Assembly (NCBI GenBank): GCA_037783545.1
Contig: JBBELK010001002.1
Location: 124,001-188,000 of the forward strand
DNA length: 64,000 nt
Origin: Henricia sp. BOLD:AAB3569
Taxonomy: Eukaryota; Echinodermata; Asteroidea; Spinulosida; Echinasteridae
Direction: 5' to 3'
Shown: positions 1 through 10,331 of the stretch, piece by piece
Numbering within the stretch: position 1 is the stretch's first letter
Layout of the letters: the number at the start of each line of letters is the position of its first letter
Translations under genes and position numbers: made by a program
Notes under the pieces: model-generated
The model's database searches: none
What the model saw: the letters and a program-made list of their open reading frames with translations, nothing else
Told to the model about the DNA's origin: nothing

Positions 1-737
1 TGTACACACAATAATTTTTTGATGGTCCTTGTAAAAAAAAGATCGTCAAAATGTACCGTAATTAACCACAAAAGCTTAAAATGAATAAAAACAGTCAATA
101 GTCGAGTTATACGCTTTACCAGGTTCCTCGGACTTTGTGTCAAAATTTTATGTTCGACTTTTCAGAGTTATGTTTAACTTTTGTTTCATAACCTGAATAA
201 ATACCGGTAGTCTCTTTTGTCAAAAAAATCAGAGCTGAATTTGATGCAGTACTGCAGTAATAAACTCAGTCAGGAATGAACTGTGTATCACACGGCCATA
301 CGGCTGGAAATAAAACTAACTCAAAGGACACGTGATTTATCGGAACCAGAATCTAGTTCCGATAAATCACGTGACCTCAAGTTTTTTGAAAAATGCTAAA
401 AAACGGCCAAATTTGATGGTTTCTTTTCAGGTTCTCTTCAGAATCATGTATGGGTCTATTTCGAGCCAAAAATAGCCCAACCATGTTTCCTTCCTCCATG
501 GCCCAACAAAGCCAGTTTTCCCTTTAACCCATTAGTCCATAAAGCGCCCAAAACCGCTGTGCAGCTTTCTCCTCAAAGTGCCCCAAACCACCGAGTATTT
601 TCTTCTATGTTCAACTCAGTGAAATTCAAATTTCTGCAAACACACCCTCAATTGATAGGCATGTACTCATAGCTTGACTCATCCTTTTTCATTTGAAATA
701 ATTTGTTCAGTAAGCTAGGGTGGCTACTATTGGATAA
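1..737. other. AT-rich non-coding stretch with one perfect hairpin
   Basis: I see no exon with paired splice sites here. A perfect 18-bp stem occupies 329-373 (CACGTGATTTATCGGAAC and its complement around a 9-base loop). Its arms contain CACGTG at the base. The remainder is unassigned; the SRCR gene on the minus strand may continue through it. Confidence 0.5.
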
Positions 738-914
738 TATACAAATATTGACTGCAATGAGGGGCATGGTTAAGATTATAGGCCCAAGGTGATCTCGAAG
801 CCATGACTATGCCCCGAGGCGGAAGCCGAGGGGCATAGTCATGGCTTCGAGATCACCGAGGGCCTATAATCTTAACCATGACCCGAATAAACAGCAGTCA
901 ATATTTGTTTTATA
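738..914. repeat. Long near-perfect palindrome (MITE-like)
   Basis: The outer arms pair CAAATATTGACTGC with GCAGTCAATATTTG. The inner arms of about 55 bp (from 761 and ending at 884) pair with only a few mismatches around a short GAGGCGGAAGCCGAG centre. This is visible directly. The structure fits a short terminal-inverted-repeat transposon derivative; no target-site duplication was identified. Confidence 0.75.
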
Positions 915-1860
915 TACCGAATGTGTAGATTTTTGTCATCTGGTTGGTTAAAAGTAACGAAACATCATACAGTCATGACAGTGGGATGGTCCTTCGAGTT
1001 TCGATTTCGGAAGCTGGTCTACGGCAGAAAAGTTGTATATTTACAGCAAACATTTGTAGCATAATCACCTGGCACTTTAGTAGCACATTTCACCTGACAC
1101 AGTTTTCACTGTAGGCCACTTCTCTTACTTTCTTAAGGACTTCATCATCTACGACAGACGACAAAATGACGTCGAGATTCCGCCATTACCGTCCTGATGA
1201 ATGTTTACGTGAAGCGCACAGCTGCATAGTTGGTGCACAGCTATAGCTATGCTAACACATGTAATGCGCGCGTCCGGAACCCGCTAAATGACTATGCCCG
1301 GGGCATGGCAAAGACTATTGACCAGTTGGCATACGCGCCGGGTCTAGCCGATTCAATGCCCTCACTTTTAACCAATCGGATGACAGGAATCTACGCATGA
1401 GGTATATAACATTGGTTATTGACCTTGATAAGGAACATTACTTAATTACCAAAAGCCTCTGAGGAGTAATAAGAGACACTAAGATTGTGTTATAAAGAGA
1501 AGTAGCCTACGATATGAGAACCAGTCAATGGACAACAAAGCATGCCCAATAAAGTCAATTTAAGTTGTGGGGTATTCTGCACATAAATAGACCAGCAGAC
1601 CTTTGACATGTACAGATTGGTTCTCGAATAGATGGCATTCCGCAATAAGCGATAGGATTAGGAACTGGTCCATATGTCAAAGGTCCGCTGTACTAAAAAA
1701 TACATGAGTATGCTAATTCCATTGTGTGCGAAAAACCCCGAACTGATCTATTCCGAGAGACAATGCCGGAAACTAGCGTCTGGGCTGAATTAACAATGTC
1801 TTTTTGCGCGTGATTGTGACGCAAGTGGTTTTGAGATAATAAGAGGTGTTGACGATCGAA
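915..1860. other. Intergenic or intronic DNA, no gene seen
   Basis: No supportable exon was found. At 1270-1320 the text ATGCCCGGGGCATGGCAAAG recalls the end of the preceding palindrome, suggesting degraded repeat. The unread 3' part of the SRCR gene could lie here or beyond the window. Confidence 0.35.
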
Positions 1861-1985
1861 TTTGGAGTGAAAGAACACAAAATCCCCCAAAAAGCTTACT
1901 TCCCGAGTCGTTTCACTCCAAATTCAATCCTTTTTTTCTGAAAGCGACACACAGCACATTTACGCACGAAAAGGCTTAGTGTAAA
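1861..1985. repeat. Palindromic repeat, relative of 16853-17043
   Basis: TTGGAGTGAAA at 1861 pairs with TTTCACTCCAA at 1911. The right part runs into ACGCACGAAAAGGCTTAGTG. The same features (TTTCACTCCAAA, then CGAAAAGGCTCAGTG) close the element at 16853-17043, so these look like two members of one family. Confidence 0.5.
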
Positions 1986-2003
1986 TCCACGGTTACTGCT
2001 TAC

Positions 2004-2318
2004 CATTTGAAGCACACTTGATCCCAGCATCCTCGGCATGACTGCAATCGTGCACCCCAATTCCGCCGTGCTGACACCTCGTCAAGTTATGCTCAGTCCC
2101 TTCGCACCCGACATCGTCCAGGTGAATCGCTCCATTTCCCCGCCCGAAGCTGTCTCCTTTGGTTGCTGCTGTGGCGTCTGGGAAGCCCAGCTGTCGGCAT
2201 GCCACTCTAGCATCGTCAATGTCCCAGTCGTCGTCACAAATTGTCCCCCATCCGCCGTTGATGAGGACCTCTAGACGACCCTCACGATGGGTTTTGCCAC
2301 CAACAAGACGAAGTCCAG
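2004..2318 (-). CDS. SRCR domain exon 3
   Basis: The exon is 315 nt (105 codons), with acceptor CATGTAG before base 2318 and donor G/GTAAGC after 2004, phase 1 at both ends. The translation carries the SRCR signatures [19 protein letters not shown] and HLDDVGC, and closes with [12 protein letters not shown]. Six cysteines are present, the group-A pattern (one exon, six cysteines). The sequence is intact with no frameshift. The next exon to the left was not found. Confidence 0.9.
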
Positions 2319-5300
2319 CTACATGGGAGAATTTAAATGGAAAGTTTCTCATTTTGAAGCTTTAAAAAGTCATGTTCTCCGCTACCACAACTTCTCTATT
2401 AAATCAGGGCAAGCCCATGCCTATAACGTTATAGACCATCATGATTCATTCAGTCAAAATAGTTACCTTGAAACGATAAAATTCTTGTTTTCTAAAGTTA
2501 GGATTCAGAATAACAGTTACCTATAAATACTGATTTAGATAGAGTACGTGTACATGTACCTATACATGATTGGTAAACTGTTTTAAAAAATCAGAAATTT
2601 CAGCCATCTACAGGCCTAGATGCAGTAATACTTCAGAAAACATTAAACATCCATGCATGGTTTTGTTGTCTGCCTGCAGACATGCAGCTTTTAAAAAAAC
2701 AGTTTCAGAACTTTGGCAATTTCTCCCACAAAGTTACAATTTACATGAAAAAATCCATGTGATGTTTATTACCATTACAATTAACACTTTTAGTCCCTTT
2801 TTTTCCTCACCAACGTGTGAAGTAAAAATGTTGAAAATGATGCATATTGGTGATTTAAGTTACACAAATCCCTTTTAAATTTTGCTCACAGGGTGCTCGA
2901 CACCGTACACCGGCATCACTGCAGTTGTCGCTGTCCACTTCGCTGTGCCGACAACCAAAGACTGATCGTTCATCTTCTCGACACTTCAGCCGATTCTGGG
3001 AGACCTCCTGGCTATCTGAACCAGCTTGACTGGGAGGCAGCACTTCCTCGGCTCCTACAAAGCCCAGCTCTCGGCAGATGACATCGGCGTCCTGTTTGTC
3101 CCACTCATTGTCGCAGATGGTTCCCCAGCCTCCATCCAAGAAAACTTCAACTCGGCCCTCGTGTGGACGCAAGCTGTTTACTAATCGAACTTGGTGGTAA
3201 AACAGAAAGAAAGGGGTTTTCCACTGGGTTCGGCTCTAGCTCTCGACTTATTATTTATATTATAAAGACCCCGTTCTATTGGGGAAAATATGCTTCGTTC
3301 GACAAAGATTAGCTAATCATTGTTAATTAAACGTGCGTGTACATCTCATCAAAGATCGAACGAAGCAACTGCATATCAAACGTGTCAAATCGTTTCGTCA
3401 AGTGAAGACCCGGAGTGAAAGACGGTGTTTCACATGTTTTTATAAATTGGCTTTGTCGACTGTCTGTCCATATTTCACGCGAAAGCGAATTTGTCGTCAC
3501 GGCGACGTTTTCGCACCGCGAATTTGAAGAATTTGAAAAAGTTTAACTGGTTTCAACTTGCGCGATTGTGTTCGCCGATTTAGATTCGGCCTTCAAGCGA
3601 TATCTTCATCGAATCAAGCCAGTTTGCTTCATCGGACCGAAAGCGATTCTATTTGTGGAATGAAGAGCCATGATGCATCCACATAAGAAAAGCCTACTAA
3701 GCCATGAGGAAGGTGCATCGCACCGAAAGCTTGGCTTCATTTTTTTTTCTCGGTGAGCACTGTTTTGTATTTTGCATTTCCACTTTTAAGAAAATGTTTG
3801 TCGAATCATCGTCGAATCTTCAATTTCCTATATGTGAATGGGCAGGCGCGGATCCAGAGGGGGGCGGGGGGGTTGGGGGTCAAAACCCCTCTTTGCTCCG
3901 ACACCAACAAATATAATGTAATGCATTTTTTGTGTGTCCGCCTGTCCGAAACAAGCTGACATAAAAATCTGACATGCAAAACCCCTCCCTGGTGGCAAAA
4001 CCCCCTCCTGGAAAAAGTCATGGATTCGCCCCTGATGGGATCTGAGCCATCGTTTCTGTCTTCACCTGCTCTTCGCCAATGGGATTGCGTAAAATGTGGG
4101 ATACTTATGAATATATTTTTGATTGGATAAAGCAATATTTAGGCTACAAATAAATTTATTATTGAATTACCCGCTGGAGCGCAGACAACTCCTGCGTCTT
4201 CGCGATGGTCGCAGTCGTGGACCTTGGCGTGCTTACACCTTGTTAATTGGTGTTCCCTTCCGAAGCACATGACGTCATCCAGGTGAATTGGCCCTGTGCC
4301 AGGGCCATATGACGCACCACGAGTCGCTTCCCGTGCATCCGGGTAGCCAAGCTGCCTGCAAGCCACTTGGGCGTCCAAGACGTCCCAATGATCGTCACAG
4401 ACCGTGCCCCATCTGCCGTTAATCAGGACCTCCAGGCGGCCTTCGTTCGGCGTTGGCCCATCGACGAGGCGGAGTTGAGCTGTACGCGGAACAACCAATC
4501 ACACACTATCAGTTACATCATATTATTGGGTTTCACTTGGCTTGACAGCGGTTGCTATCCGCCATTACTGTGGCACACCAAAGCGAACAATAATTTAACA
4601 CTGATAATTTAATGTTGACGCATATTTTCGCAAATGTTGTGCAAGAAAAAAAATTGGCATGACTTTTAAATTTGGATAGACTGTTTGAAACTGGCATACC
4701 GTGCTTTTGTTGGCAAGTTTTAAAACATTTTGAGACTAATTGTTTTTCAGGGTTGATGGCAAAATTGTCAGTATTTAATTATTTTTCGCTTTGGCGTGCC
4801 ATAGTGTGGACACAGTAATGGCGGATATAGCAACCGTTGTCAAGCCAAGTGAAACCCAAGAATATGCTGAACAGGGACCTCTTTTCATGATCATAACCCA
4901 GAAACATGTCTCTGCATGATGTTGGGTTCAACCAATGGCCGGCTTTGGTCGTCGGCAACAGAAGCCGTTCATTGGTTGAACCAGTAATTATGTCAGAAAC
5001 GTTTATCTGGTTATGGTCGCGAGAACAGACTACGGAAGCGAAAGTCGCATGCAGGCGCACGCAACACAGTTTTCCGCGATAATAGGGGCGTTCGAGATGC
5101 TTACACCGGGTAACACCAACTTACACCGGACCGTTCTTTTAGCCATCACGTGATACACGAGTCTGCCCCGGTTGCAGCCACTACTGCCCGAGCTCGCGGC
5201 TGGGTCTCTGGTGTAATGACGTCATCTAGTAACCGCGAGTAGTACAACATGGCGGACAGTTTGGAATCGCGACGTGAGTGCGAAGAAAAACACAGATTTA

Positions 5301-7303
5301 GACCTATGACACAAAATAAAAGGGAATAGGGCTGTAAATACGTTTTGTTTAATCAGTAGATGTCTGTTGGCATTGACAAAGTTTATTGCGGTACTTTAGG
5401 GCAACTGTTTTTGCGTAGCGCCGGCTTCATTTTTCATCGTGAGTCAAACGATAACAGCATTTATAAAGCTCCACCCGGCAACAACCTTTGACATGTGTTC
5501 CCAGAAACCCCGTGTCGTTCGTTTTGCATCTTCTGGAGGCTTCCCCCGGTGTAAACCCCGTGTTACCCGGTGTAAGTATCTCGAACGCCCCTAATGTGAA
5601 CGCCGCTTAAAGGCACAGACTCGTCAATGCGCGCGTGAGGCCAAATTCGTGCCACGAAATACGCAGCTCCATAGTAAATGCATTGAGCTGCATATTTCGT
5701 GGCACGAATTTGGCCTTACGCGCGCATTGACGATCCTCTCTTCTTAATTTGTTCCTTCAAATCTCATTGTAGCGCTCTTCAAGGGACCGAACTTATCGAA
5801 GCTTTATATCCAGAGAGCGCGTGCACACACAATGAACAACGACCGGGACTTATAAAATAGAGCTTTATATCAGGGAGTGTTTGGACATTTTACCACTGTA
5901 CTGGAGATGACCCCGCGTGAGTTTTTAAATAATATTATGCAAGCTAACCGAGAACACCTCACTGAGAAAAGTTGTAAAGACCTTGGAAAACAGTGAAAGT
6001 CAAAGTGCGCTTCCATTCAATATACAGGGAAAAAAAGAGACTCGGGGTGCAGTGCAACTATATATACACTGGATGAAGCAACGATGTCTAAAATGCACTG
6101 TAACGACTATTGCACAAAATTTGTCACAAATGGGAATCGAACCAGGGACATTCATAACAGAAGTCTATCACTTTAACCACTACACCAAACGACCTCGTTG
6201 CAAGCGATGAGTTCAACCCTAACCCCTGACCCCTAACCCTTTACCCCTACCATAGTCTTTTCTCAAGACGTTCTCATATAGTCTGTAATAACAACGAATA
6301 ATGCTCTAGGACCATTATTGTAGGCCAGAATCTCATACATGCCGTCTAAAATTGAAGCCACCGTCCGCCATTGTACCCAACTCTAGGTCAAGCAATTGTT
6401 CGTGGGGTACAATGGCGGCCGGTGCATGGCATTAATTATCGTATAGCCAACTGCTATTGTATACTTCATACTGCTATGTGTATATTTATTTAATTTATTT
6501 ATTTATTCACCACATATCCAACAGCGGAAGGACCGCCACTTACAGGAAAGGGATCAATTAACATAGATATTCGAATAACTATCAACTTCTATTTGGGTCT
6601 GTCCACAGTAATGGGGTACATTTCTGTAACATTCAAGATCTTAGGTCCGTGTTCACTTCAAATGTCTTAATTTTATCTTTAAATTATCAAGCTAAACTGA
6701 GGAAATAACTTTTTCACCAAGGAGTAAGAAAAATAGTCCTACAACATACATTTCTGAAAACCCCGTGCACAAATTTTCCTATTACGCGTGTAACAAAGAC
6801 GGAAAAAAATGTCACAAAATGGTCTGTCCACGTTACCTACGTAATAGGAAAATTTGTACACAAGCTTTTCAAAAATGTATGTTGTGGCAGAAATTTTTTA
6901 CCTTTTTGGGCAAAAGTTATCTCCTGAGAACAAAACAAGGACATTTCTTTAATTCTGAGATAAACTAAAGACATCTGAAAGGAATTATTTACTTACTTTT
7001 CAAATGTACCCCATTAGTTACTGTGGACAGTCCCACTTCTAAGTTGAATTAGAAACGGCCAGAGACGCCGGGGAATCCCTCCCATTGCTCTTCACGAAAG
7101 AATGCTCTGGGATCTTTAAAGTGCGTTACCTAACACATATGGATGGTGCAGTGAATAGTAACCTAGATAAGAACACGACAAGAATGGAAATTTAAGACGT
7201 TTTTATCACTTAAATATCTTGCTTGAATTAGACATTTAAACTTACCTTGAAGAAGATCAAATGTTAAAACGAAGACAAGAACACACAGCTCAAGTTTCAC
7301 CAT
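2004..7303 (-). CDS. Secreted or membrane protein with at least three SRCR domains (5' part of gene)
   Basis: Minus-strand gene model: signal-peptide exon 7246-7303, then SRCR exons 4171-4479, 2890-3189 and 2004-2318. Every junction is GT/AG and every intron is phase 1, so the exons join in frame without editing. SRCR domains are extracellular, disulfide-bonded, about 100-residue binding modules; proteins with several of them are commonly scavenger or pattern-recognition receptors, and echinoderms are known for a greatly expanded SRCR family. No stop codon, membrane helix or further domain was found to the left, so the 3' end is missing or outside the window. The 2.8-kb first intron carries several inverted-repeat elements. 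The ligand and membrane anchoring are unknown. The first-exon assignment is the weakest link. Confidence 0.7.
2319..2889 (-). other. Intron between SRCR exons 2 and 3
   Basis: Bounded by donor GTGAGC at 2889 and the acceptor AG at 2319-2320, read on the minus strand. I see no additional exon or repeat in it. Confidence 0.7.
2890..3189 (-). CDS. SRCR domain exon 2 (divergent)
   Basis: The exon is 300 nt (100 codons), phase 1 to phase 1, with acceptor ACCACCAAG and donor T/GTGAGC. The core motifs WGTICDNEW and VICRELGF are kept, and the domain ends NCSDAGVRC. The middle segment ([20 protein letters not shown]) replaces the usual AxxxFGxGxGPIWLDDV loop, so the strand pairing with the LDDV segment is altered. 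Six cysteines remain. It diverges clearly from its two neighbours, which resemble each other more. Confidence 0.85.
3190..4170 (-). other. Intron between SRCR exons 1 and 2, with repeat insertions
   Basis: Contains a degraded relative of the CGAACGCGAA-type element (3470-3600) and a complete short element at 3843-4034. No further exon was seen. Confidence 0.6.
3843..4034. mobile_element. Short terminal-inverted-repeat element with 5-bp target duplication
   Basis: The ends are CAGGCGCGGATCC and GGATTCGCCCCTG, imperfect inverted repeats of the CAG...CTG type. ATGGG occurs directly outside both ends (3838-3842 and 4035-4039), a convincing 5-bp target-site duplication. No coding capacity. The ends and the 5-bp duplication suggest a non-autonomous hAT-like element; the superfamily is inferred. 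Confidence 0.65.
4171..4479 (-). CDS. SRCR domain exon 1
   Basis: The exon is 309 nt (103 codons), phase 1 to phase 1, with acceptor CGCGTACAG and donor G/GTAATT. The translation begins [18 protein letters not shown] and contains [29 protein letters not shown] and [12 protein letters not shown]. Six cysteines, group-A pattern, no defects. It joins in frame to the signal-peptide exon at 7246-7303, which would place the mature N-terminus at about the first residues of this domain. Confidence 0.9.
4519..4866. repeat. Foldback element in SRCR intron 1
   Basis: The left arm starts CATATTATTGGGTTTCACTT; the right arm is its complement, ending near AAACCCAAGAATATG. Arms of about 80 bp also pair through CCGCCATTACTGTG. 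No open frame of note. It sits 40 bp from the SRCR exon acceptor. Confidence 0.7.
5085..5591. mobile_element. About 500-bp MITE with TA duplication
   Basis: Both ends carry GGGGCGTTCGAGAT followed by CTTACACCGGGTAACAC in inverted orientation, with TA directly outside both ends (5083-5084 and 5092-5093 equivalents at the right, 5592-5593). The interior is non-coding. A TA duplication and this size fit a Tc1/mariner-type derivative; the superfamily is inferred. Confidence 0.7.
5609..5735. repeat. Hairpin element, TTAA family, copy 1
   Basis: TTAAAGGCACAGACTCGTC opens the element. The arms contain TCAATGCGCGCGTGAGGCC and CACGAAATACGCAGCTC and pair with the reverse copy around a short centre. 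Close relatives lie at 34181-34313, 38256-38383 and 40283-40368, with a half copy near 24116-24162. Confidence 0.75.
6490..7150. repeat. Dispersed repeat interrupted by a palindromic MITE
   Basis: The outer sequence (ATTCACCACATATCCAACAG at the left; GAATGCTCTGGGATCTTTAA at the right) has a relative at about 45740-45910. It is split by an inserted element at 6599-7030 whose ends read CTGTCCACAGTAATGGGGTA in inverted orientation. The interior of the insert is itself palindromic and related to 50494-50873. Confidence 0.6.
7246..7303 (-). CDS. Signal-peptide exon, probable first coding exon of the SRCR gene
   Basis: ATG at 7303 opens [19 protein letters not shown], a typical short n-region, hydrophobic core and polar end. 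The donor G/GTAAGT follows after 19 codons plus one base (phase 1), exactly what the downstream SRCR exon needs. An upstream in-frame ATG would add a poor N-terminus (MTVCAQKRR...), so this internal ATG is preferred. The link to the SRCR exons rests on strand, order and phase only. Confidence 0.55.
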
Positions 7304-7759
7304 TTCGAAATGGGGAATTATGCAGGTGGTCAAGAACTGGTCAAATGTAATTCGTCGCTTTTGAGCACATACAGTCATGTATGCTACATGTACATATTGT
7401 AGTGCCTGATACTATAGTCTACTTTGATAATCGTCAACTTTGAAAGAGCGAAGTCTGTTTTATCTGAATACAAGCAAGTATTCACGCATGCACTGACTGT
7501 TTGATTTAAACACCAGAATATGAATTCCAGGTTTTCCAGTACAGGAATCGGGATGTCAAGGATGAGTCTTTTGACCGAGGAACAACCTTACAACTAAAGT
7601 TTCATAGGAAATGAAGCCGGCCCGCTGTCCTCGTATCACGGAAACATACGAGGGTCAGAGGGCGTCTTTGTCCTATATATGACCTATATAGAACCGCTTT
7701 GGCACCAGCTATAGTAAGCAAAATGGTGTGCTTGACCAGTCCTGATGTAGGCCTACTCT

Positions 7760-7880
7760 GGGGCCAATTTCATAAAGCTGTTTATAGCAGAAAAAAATTG
7801 CTGAATCCAACATTCGTTTGCTTTGTAAAAATGGGTTTTTCAGTCAATTTTATACGATGTGTATTACAGTACGTGTTGTA
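7760..7880. repeat. Partial copy of the GGGGCCAATTTCATAAAG element
   Basis: GGGGCCAATTTCATAAAGCT is followed by AAATTGCTGAATCC and TTTGCTTTGTAAAAATGGG. Related complete inverted copies lie at 14519-14765 and 19671-19914. Only the left half is present here. Confidence 0.6.
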
Positions 7881-8349
7881 GTCGAGTCACCAATATCGAG
7901 TCCGAGTCTCGAGTCACTAGCCTCGAGTCCGAGTCTATAGTCTCAAGTCATTAGCCCCGAGTTACGAGACACTCTCCTCGAGTCCGAGTCCGAGTCACGA
8001 GTCACTTGTTCGTCAAAAGAAAACTGAATCTGCTATAGTTTCATACACACAATATGTGAAATTATGACGTACTCGTGCGCTCATATCCTTGCCGGCCTGG
8101 TGGGACGGTGTACATATTCACGCATCAAACTGTGTTTTTCCCCCTACGAATCCTGCATTAAGCGTGCGAATATATATCTTTATTATTTTTTTTAAATATG
8201 ACTCGTAAGTCACGAGTCATCGTAGTCGAGTCCGAGTACGAGTACGAGTCATTGTCCAATGTGACTCGAGTCGAGTTTAAGTTACGAATATTGTGACTCG
8301 AGTCGGACTCGAGTCCGAGTCCTGCTATGGACTCGAGTCCTACAACGCT
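7873..8349. repeat. GAGTCC-rich palindromic element
   Basis: TTGTAGTCGAGTC at the left and GACTCGAGTCCTACAAC at the right are inverted ends. Both flanks consist of irregular GAGTCCGAGTC repeats. A related short element with GGTTGTAGTC ends is at about 48572-48713. Non-coding. Confidence 0.6.
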
Positions 8350-8830
8350 GCAGTTGGCTATACGAGAATTGGAGCCATGCGCCGAGCGCCATTGTACCCC
8401 ACGAACAATACTTGGCCTAGACTGCCGCCATGCGGTTCATGCGATCGCTTGCATTCCACTTAACACATGTAGACCATGATGTAATGTGGGCGAAGAAGGT
8501 ACATGTCATGCTTCTTAATTTTAAAGACCATTTGGGGTATGTTAATTAGGTACTGATTTTTGTGCAGCCTTCTGAGCTTTACCCGCGGTGCTTATGGTAA
8601 TGCAAAAAGCGTCGCAGGGGTCCCGCAGCGAAATTCAGTGTGGGCCTCAACCAATCAATGATGAGCTCTCATCGTGATTCCCCAGACCAGGGCTGCGTTC
8701 CAAATGCGCAAACGTTGGCAACGTTGGCCAATAATTCGAGTGGAACGTATACTAAACTATACACTGTATTTTACTGTAATCTCATACAGTAATTTACTGC
8801 ACTTACAGCACGGGCAGTCTACGTTTTTCC

Positions 8831-9130
8831 AGGGCACAATTTATAAATTGCCATTTTAAAAGAAGGCGACCGTGCGATATTTACGTCAAAGTCATCAGTT
8901 AAAATCGTTCCCGTGCCTTACCCCGTTTGTTGTGTTGCGGGCAACCCATTAAACTATAGACCTACTTAGGGTAATAACATATTTCACATTGACTGCGAAG
9001 TGGCTTTAGCTGTTACTGGAATCAGACAGTGGTTAGTTGCCGGGCAGTGAGAACAGAACGTCTCTATCTTCGCTCTGGCAGCACGTTACGTTTAGCGATC
9101 GAGTGCTATCGTCCGATAGCCGCAAAAATC
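8831..9130 (+). promoter_or_regulatory. Promoter and 5'UTR block, copy 1
   Basis: GCACAATTTATAAATTG (TATA-like TTTATAAA) begins a roughly 300-bp block ending at the ATG of the truncated secreted-protein copy. It aligns by eye with 12263-12545 (which reads TTTTTAAA instead) and, for its first 170 bp, with 24239-24410. Shared words include GCGACCGTG, ATTTACGTCAAAG and CGCTCTGGCAGC. The conservation across three copies is seen directly; promoter function is inferred. Confidence 0.5.
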
Positions 9131-10096
9131 ATGGAAGAATTAACTCTAGTGATTCTGTTTGCTGCTGTATTCTATTACCAAGGTAGGCGCTATAGACCCA
9201 TGTTAAAATATGATCATACTTTGTAATTAATAATTAGTTTGAAATAAATAAAAACAAACACGGACCAAAACGTGGTAACCATAATGGGCATGTAAACATA
9301 AGAAACATACATATAGGGCTTAGTCCTATGTGGTCCTATACATGTGACCCACGTCATTACTTTGTCAGCCAATGGTCGATTAGCGTATGACGCAATGCAT
9401 TCTTGCTTAATACTTTAATGAGTGCAAGTCGAAAAGTGCTTTAGCATGTCTTTGTCGTTTCTGATTTCCATTTTGCAAATTTAGTTTCCTGACTTTTTAC
9501 AACAACCTTAAAAAAGCGTGCTCAGATTTCTCCAGAAAATGGATTTCGTTTTAACCTAACAATCATGCATGTAAAAAACCTAAAATATTATCCAAAAGAA
9601 AACATGAAATTTGCAATCTCCAATTTGGATGTGGAAGCAGAAAGAGTGGTGTAATCACTGCACTGCTTTATGGAATCGGATAAATTAGTTTACAAAACAT
9701 CAGTGTTTTTTTTTTTTACGATATCCTTATAAATATTCGGATTGAGAAAGCAATATATGAAAAATATGACAAATTACGTGGTTTCAAAATCTCAACAAAG
9801 TGGGAAAAATGGGGGAAGCGCCTCAAACATGGAATCTGGACACGCTTATTTAAAACACTTATACTGTGCTTTGTCCAGTTTCTGCGGCACGGGTGTGTTA
9901 CCCGGGTCAAGAACCCAGCCCAATTCCTGGCAGTCTGCAATGGTCAGTCAACGAGAGGGACCTGCGTGAATGCTCGGAATACCGTGTGGGCGGGTTGAAC
10001 ACGAGAGCACACCCTAAGCCGTACGGGGTGATCATTGGTAACGATCAGCACTTGCAGACCCCTGACAATGCCGTCATTATGAAGCAAAGCTTATAG
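9131..10096 (+). CDS. Truncated copy of the secreted-protein gene (two exons, 89 aa)
   Basis: Exon 1 is 9131-9182 (MEELTLVILFAAVFYYQ, signal peptide, donor G/GTAGGC) and exon 2 is 9879-10096 (acceptor GTCCAG). They join in phase 1 and end at a TAG. Exon 2 matches exon 2 of the complete gene at 13203-13403 closely through the words VCYPGQEPSP, GSLQWSVNERD and PYGVIIGND. The homology breaks just before the place where the complete gene has its donor site; the frame then runs into a stop, so exons 3 and 4 are missing. It could be a pseudogene or could make a short secreted protein. The frame is intact and the promoter block is kept. The protein family is not recognised. Confidence 0.55.
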
Positions 10097-10102
10097 GCAC
10101 AA

Positions 10103-10325
10103 AGTTGTTTAGGATGTCACAGGCCCTTTAAGGTATATACTTAGAAGTATGATCAGTACGTGTGCCGTACTAAAATTCTTGTAATTAATTTTTCCTGGTT
10201 TTTATGTTTTTTAATGTGTTCATCCTGATTCTTATGGTTTTTTTTTATACTTAATTAGTTTTTAAGATCATAATAATGTAACATGCATAATTCAGTTTCT
10301 GACTGCCAAGCATGTTTTAATAATC
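10103..10325 (+). repeat. Dispersed repeat fragment
   Basis: AATTTTTCCTGGTTTTTATG and the following 150 bp, to CCATTATTGAATTGAATGG, recur in inverted orientation at 15515-15745. It begins right after the truncated gene copy, so its insertion may have caused the loss of exons 3 and 4. The AT-rich composition resembles a retroelement 3' end; no coding remains. Confidence 0.55.
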
Positions 10326-10331
10326 CATTAT

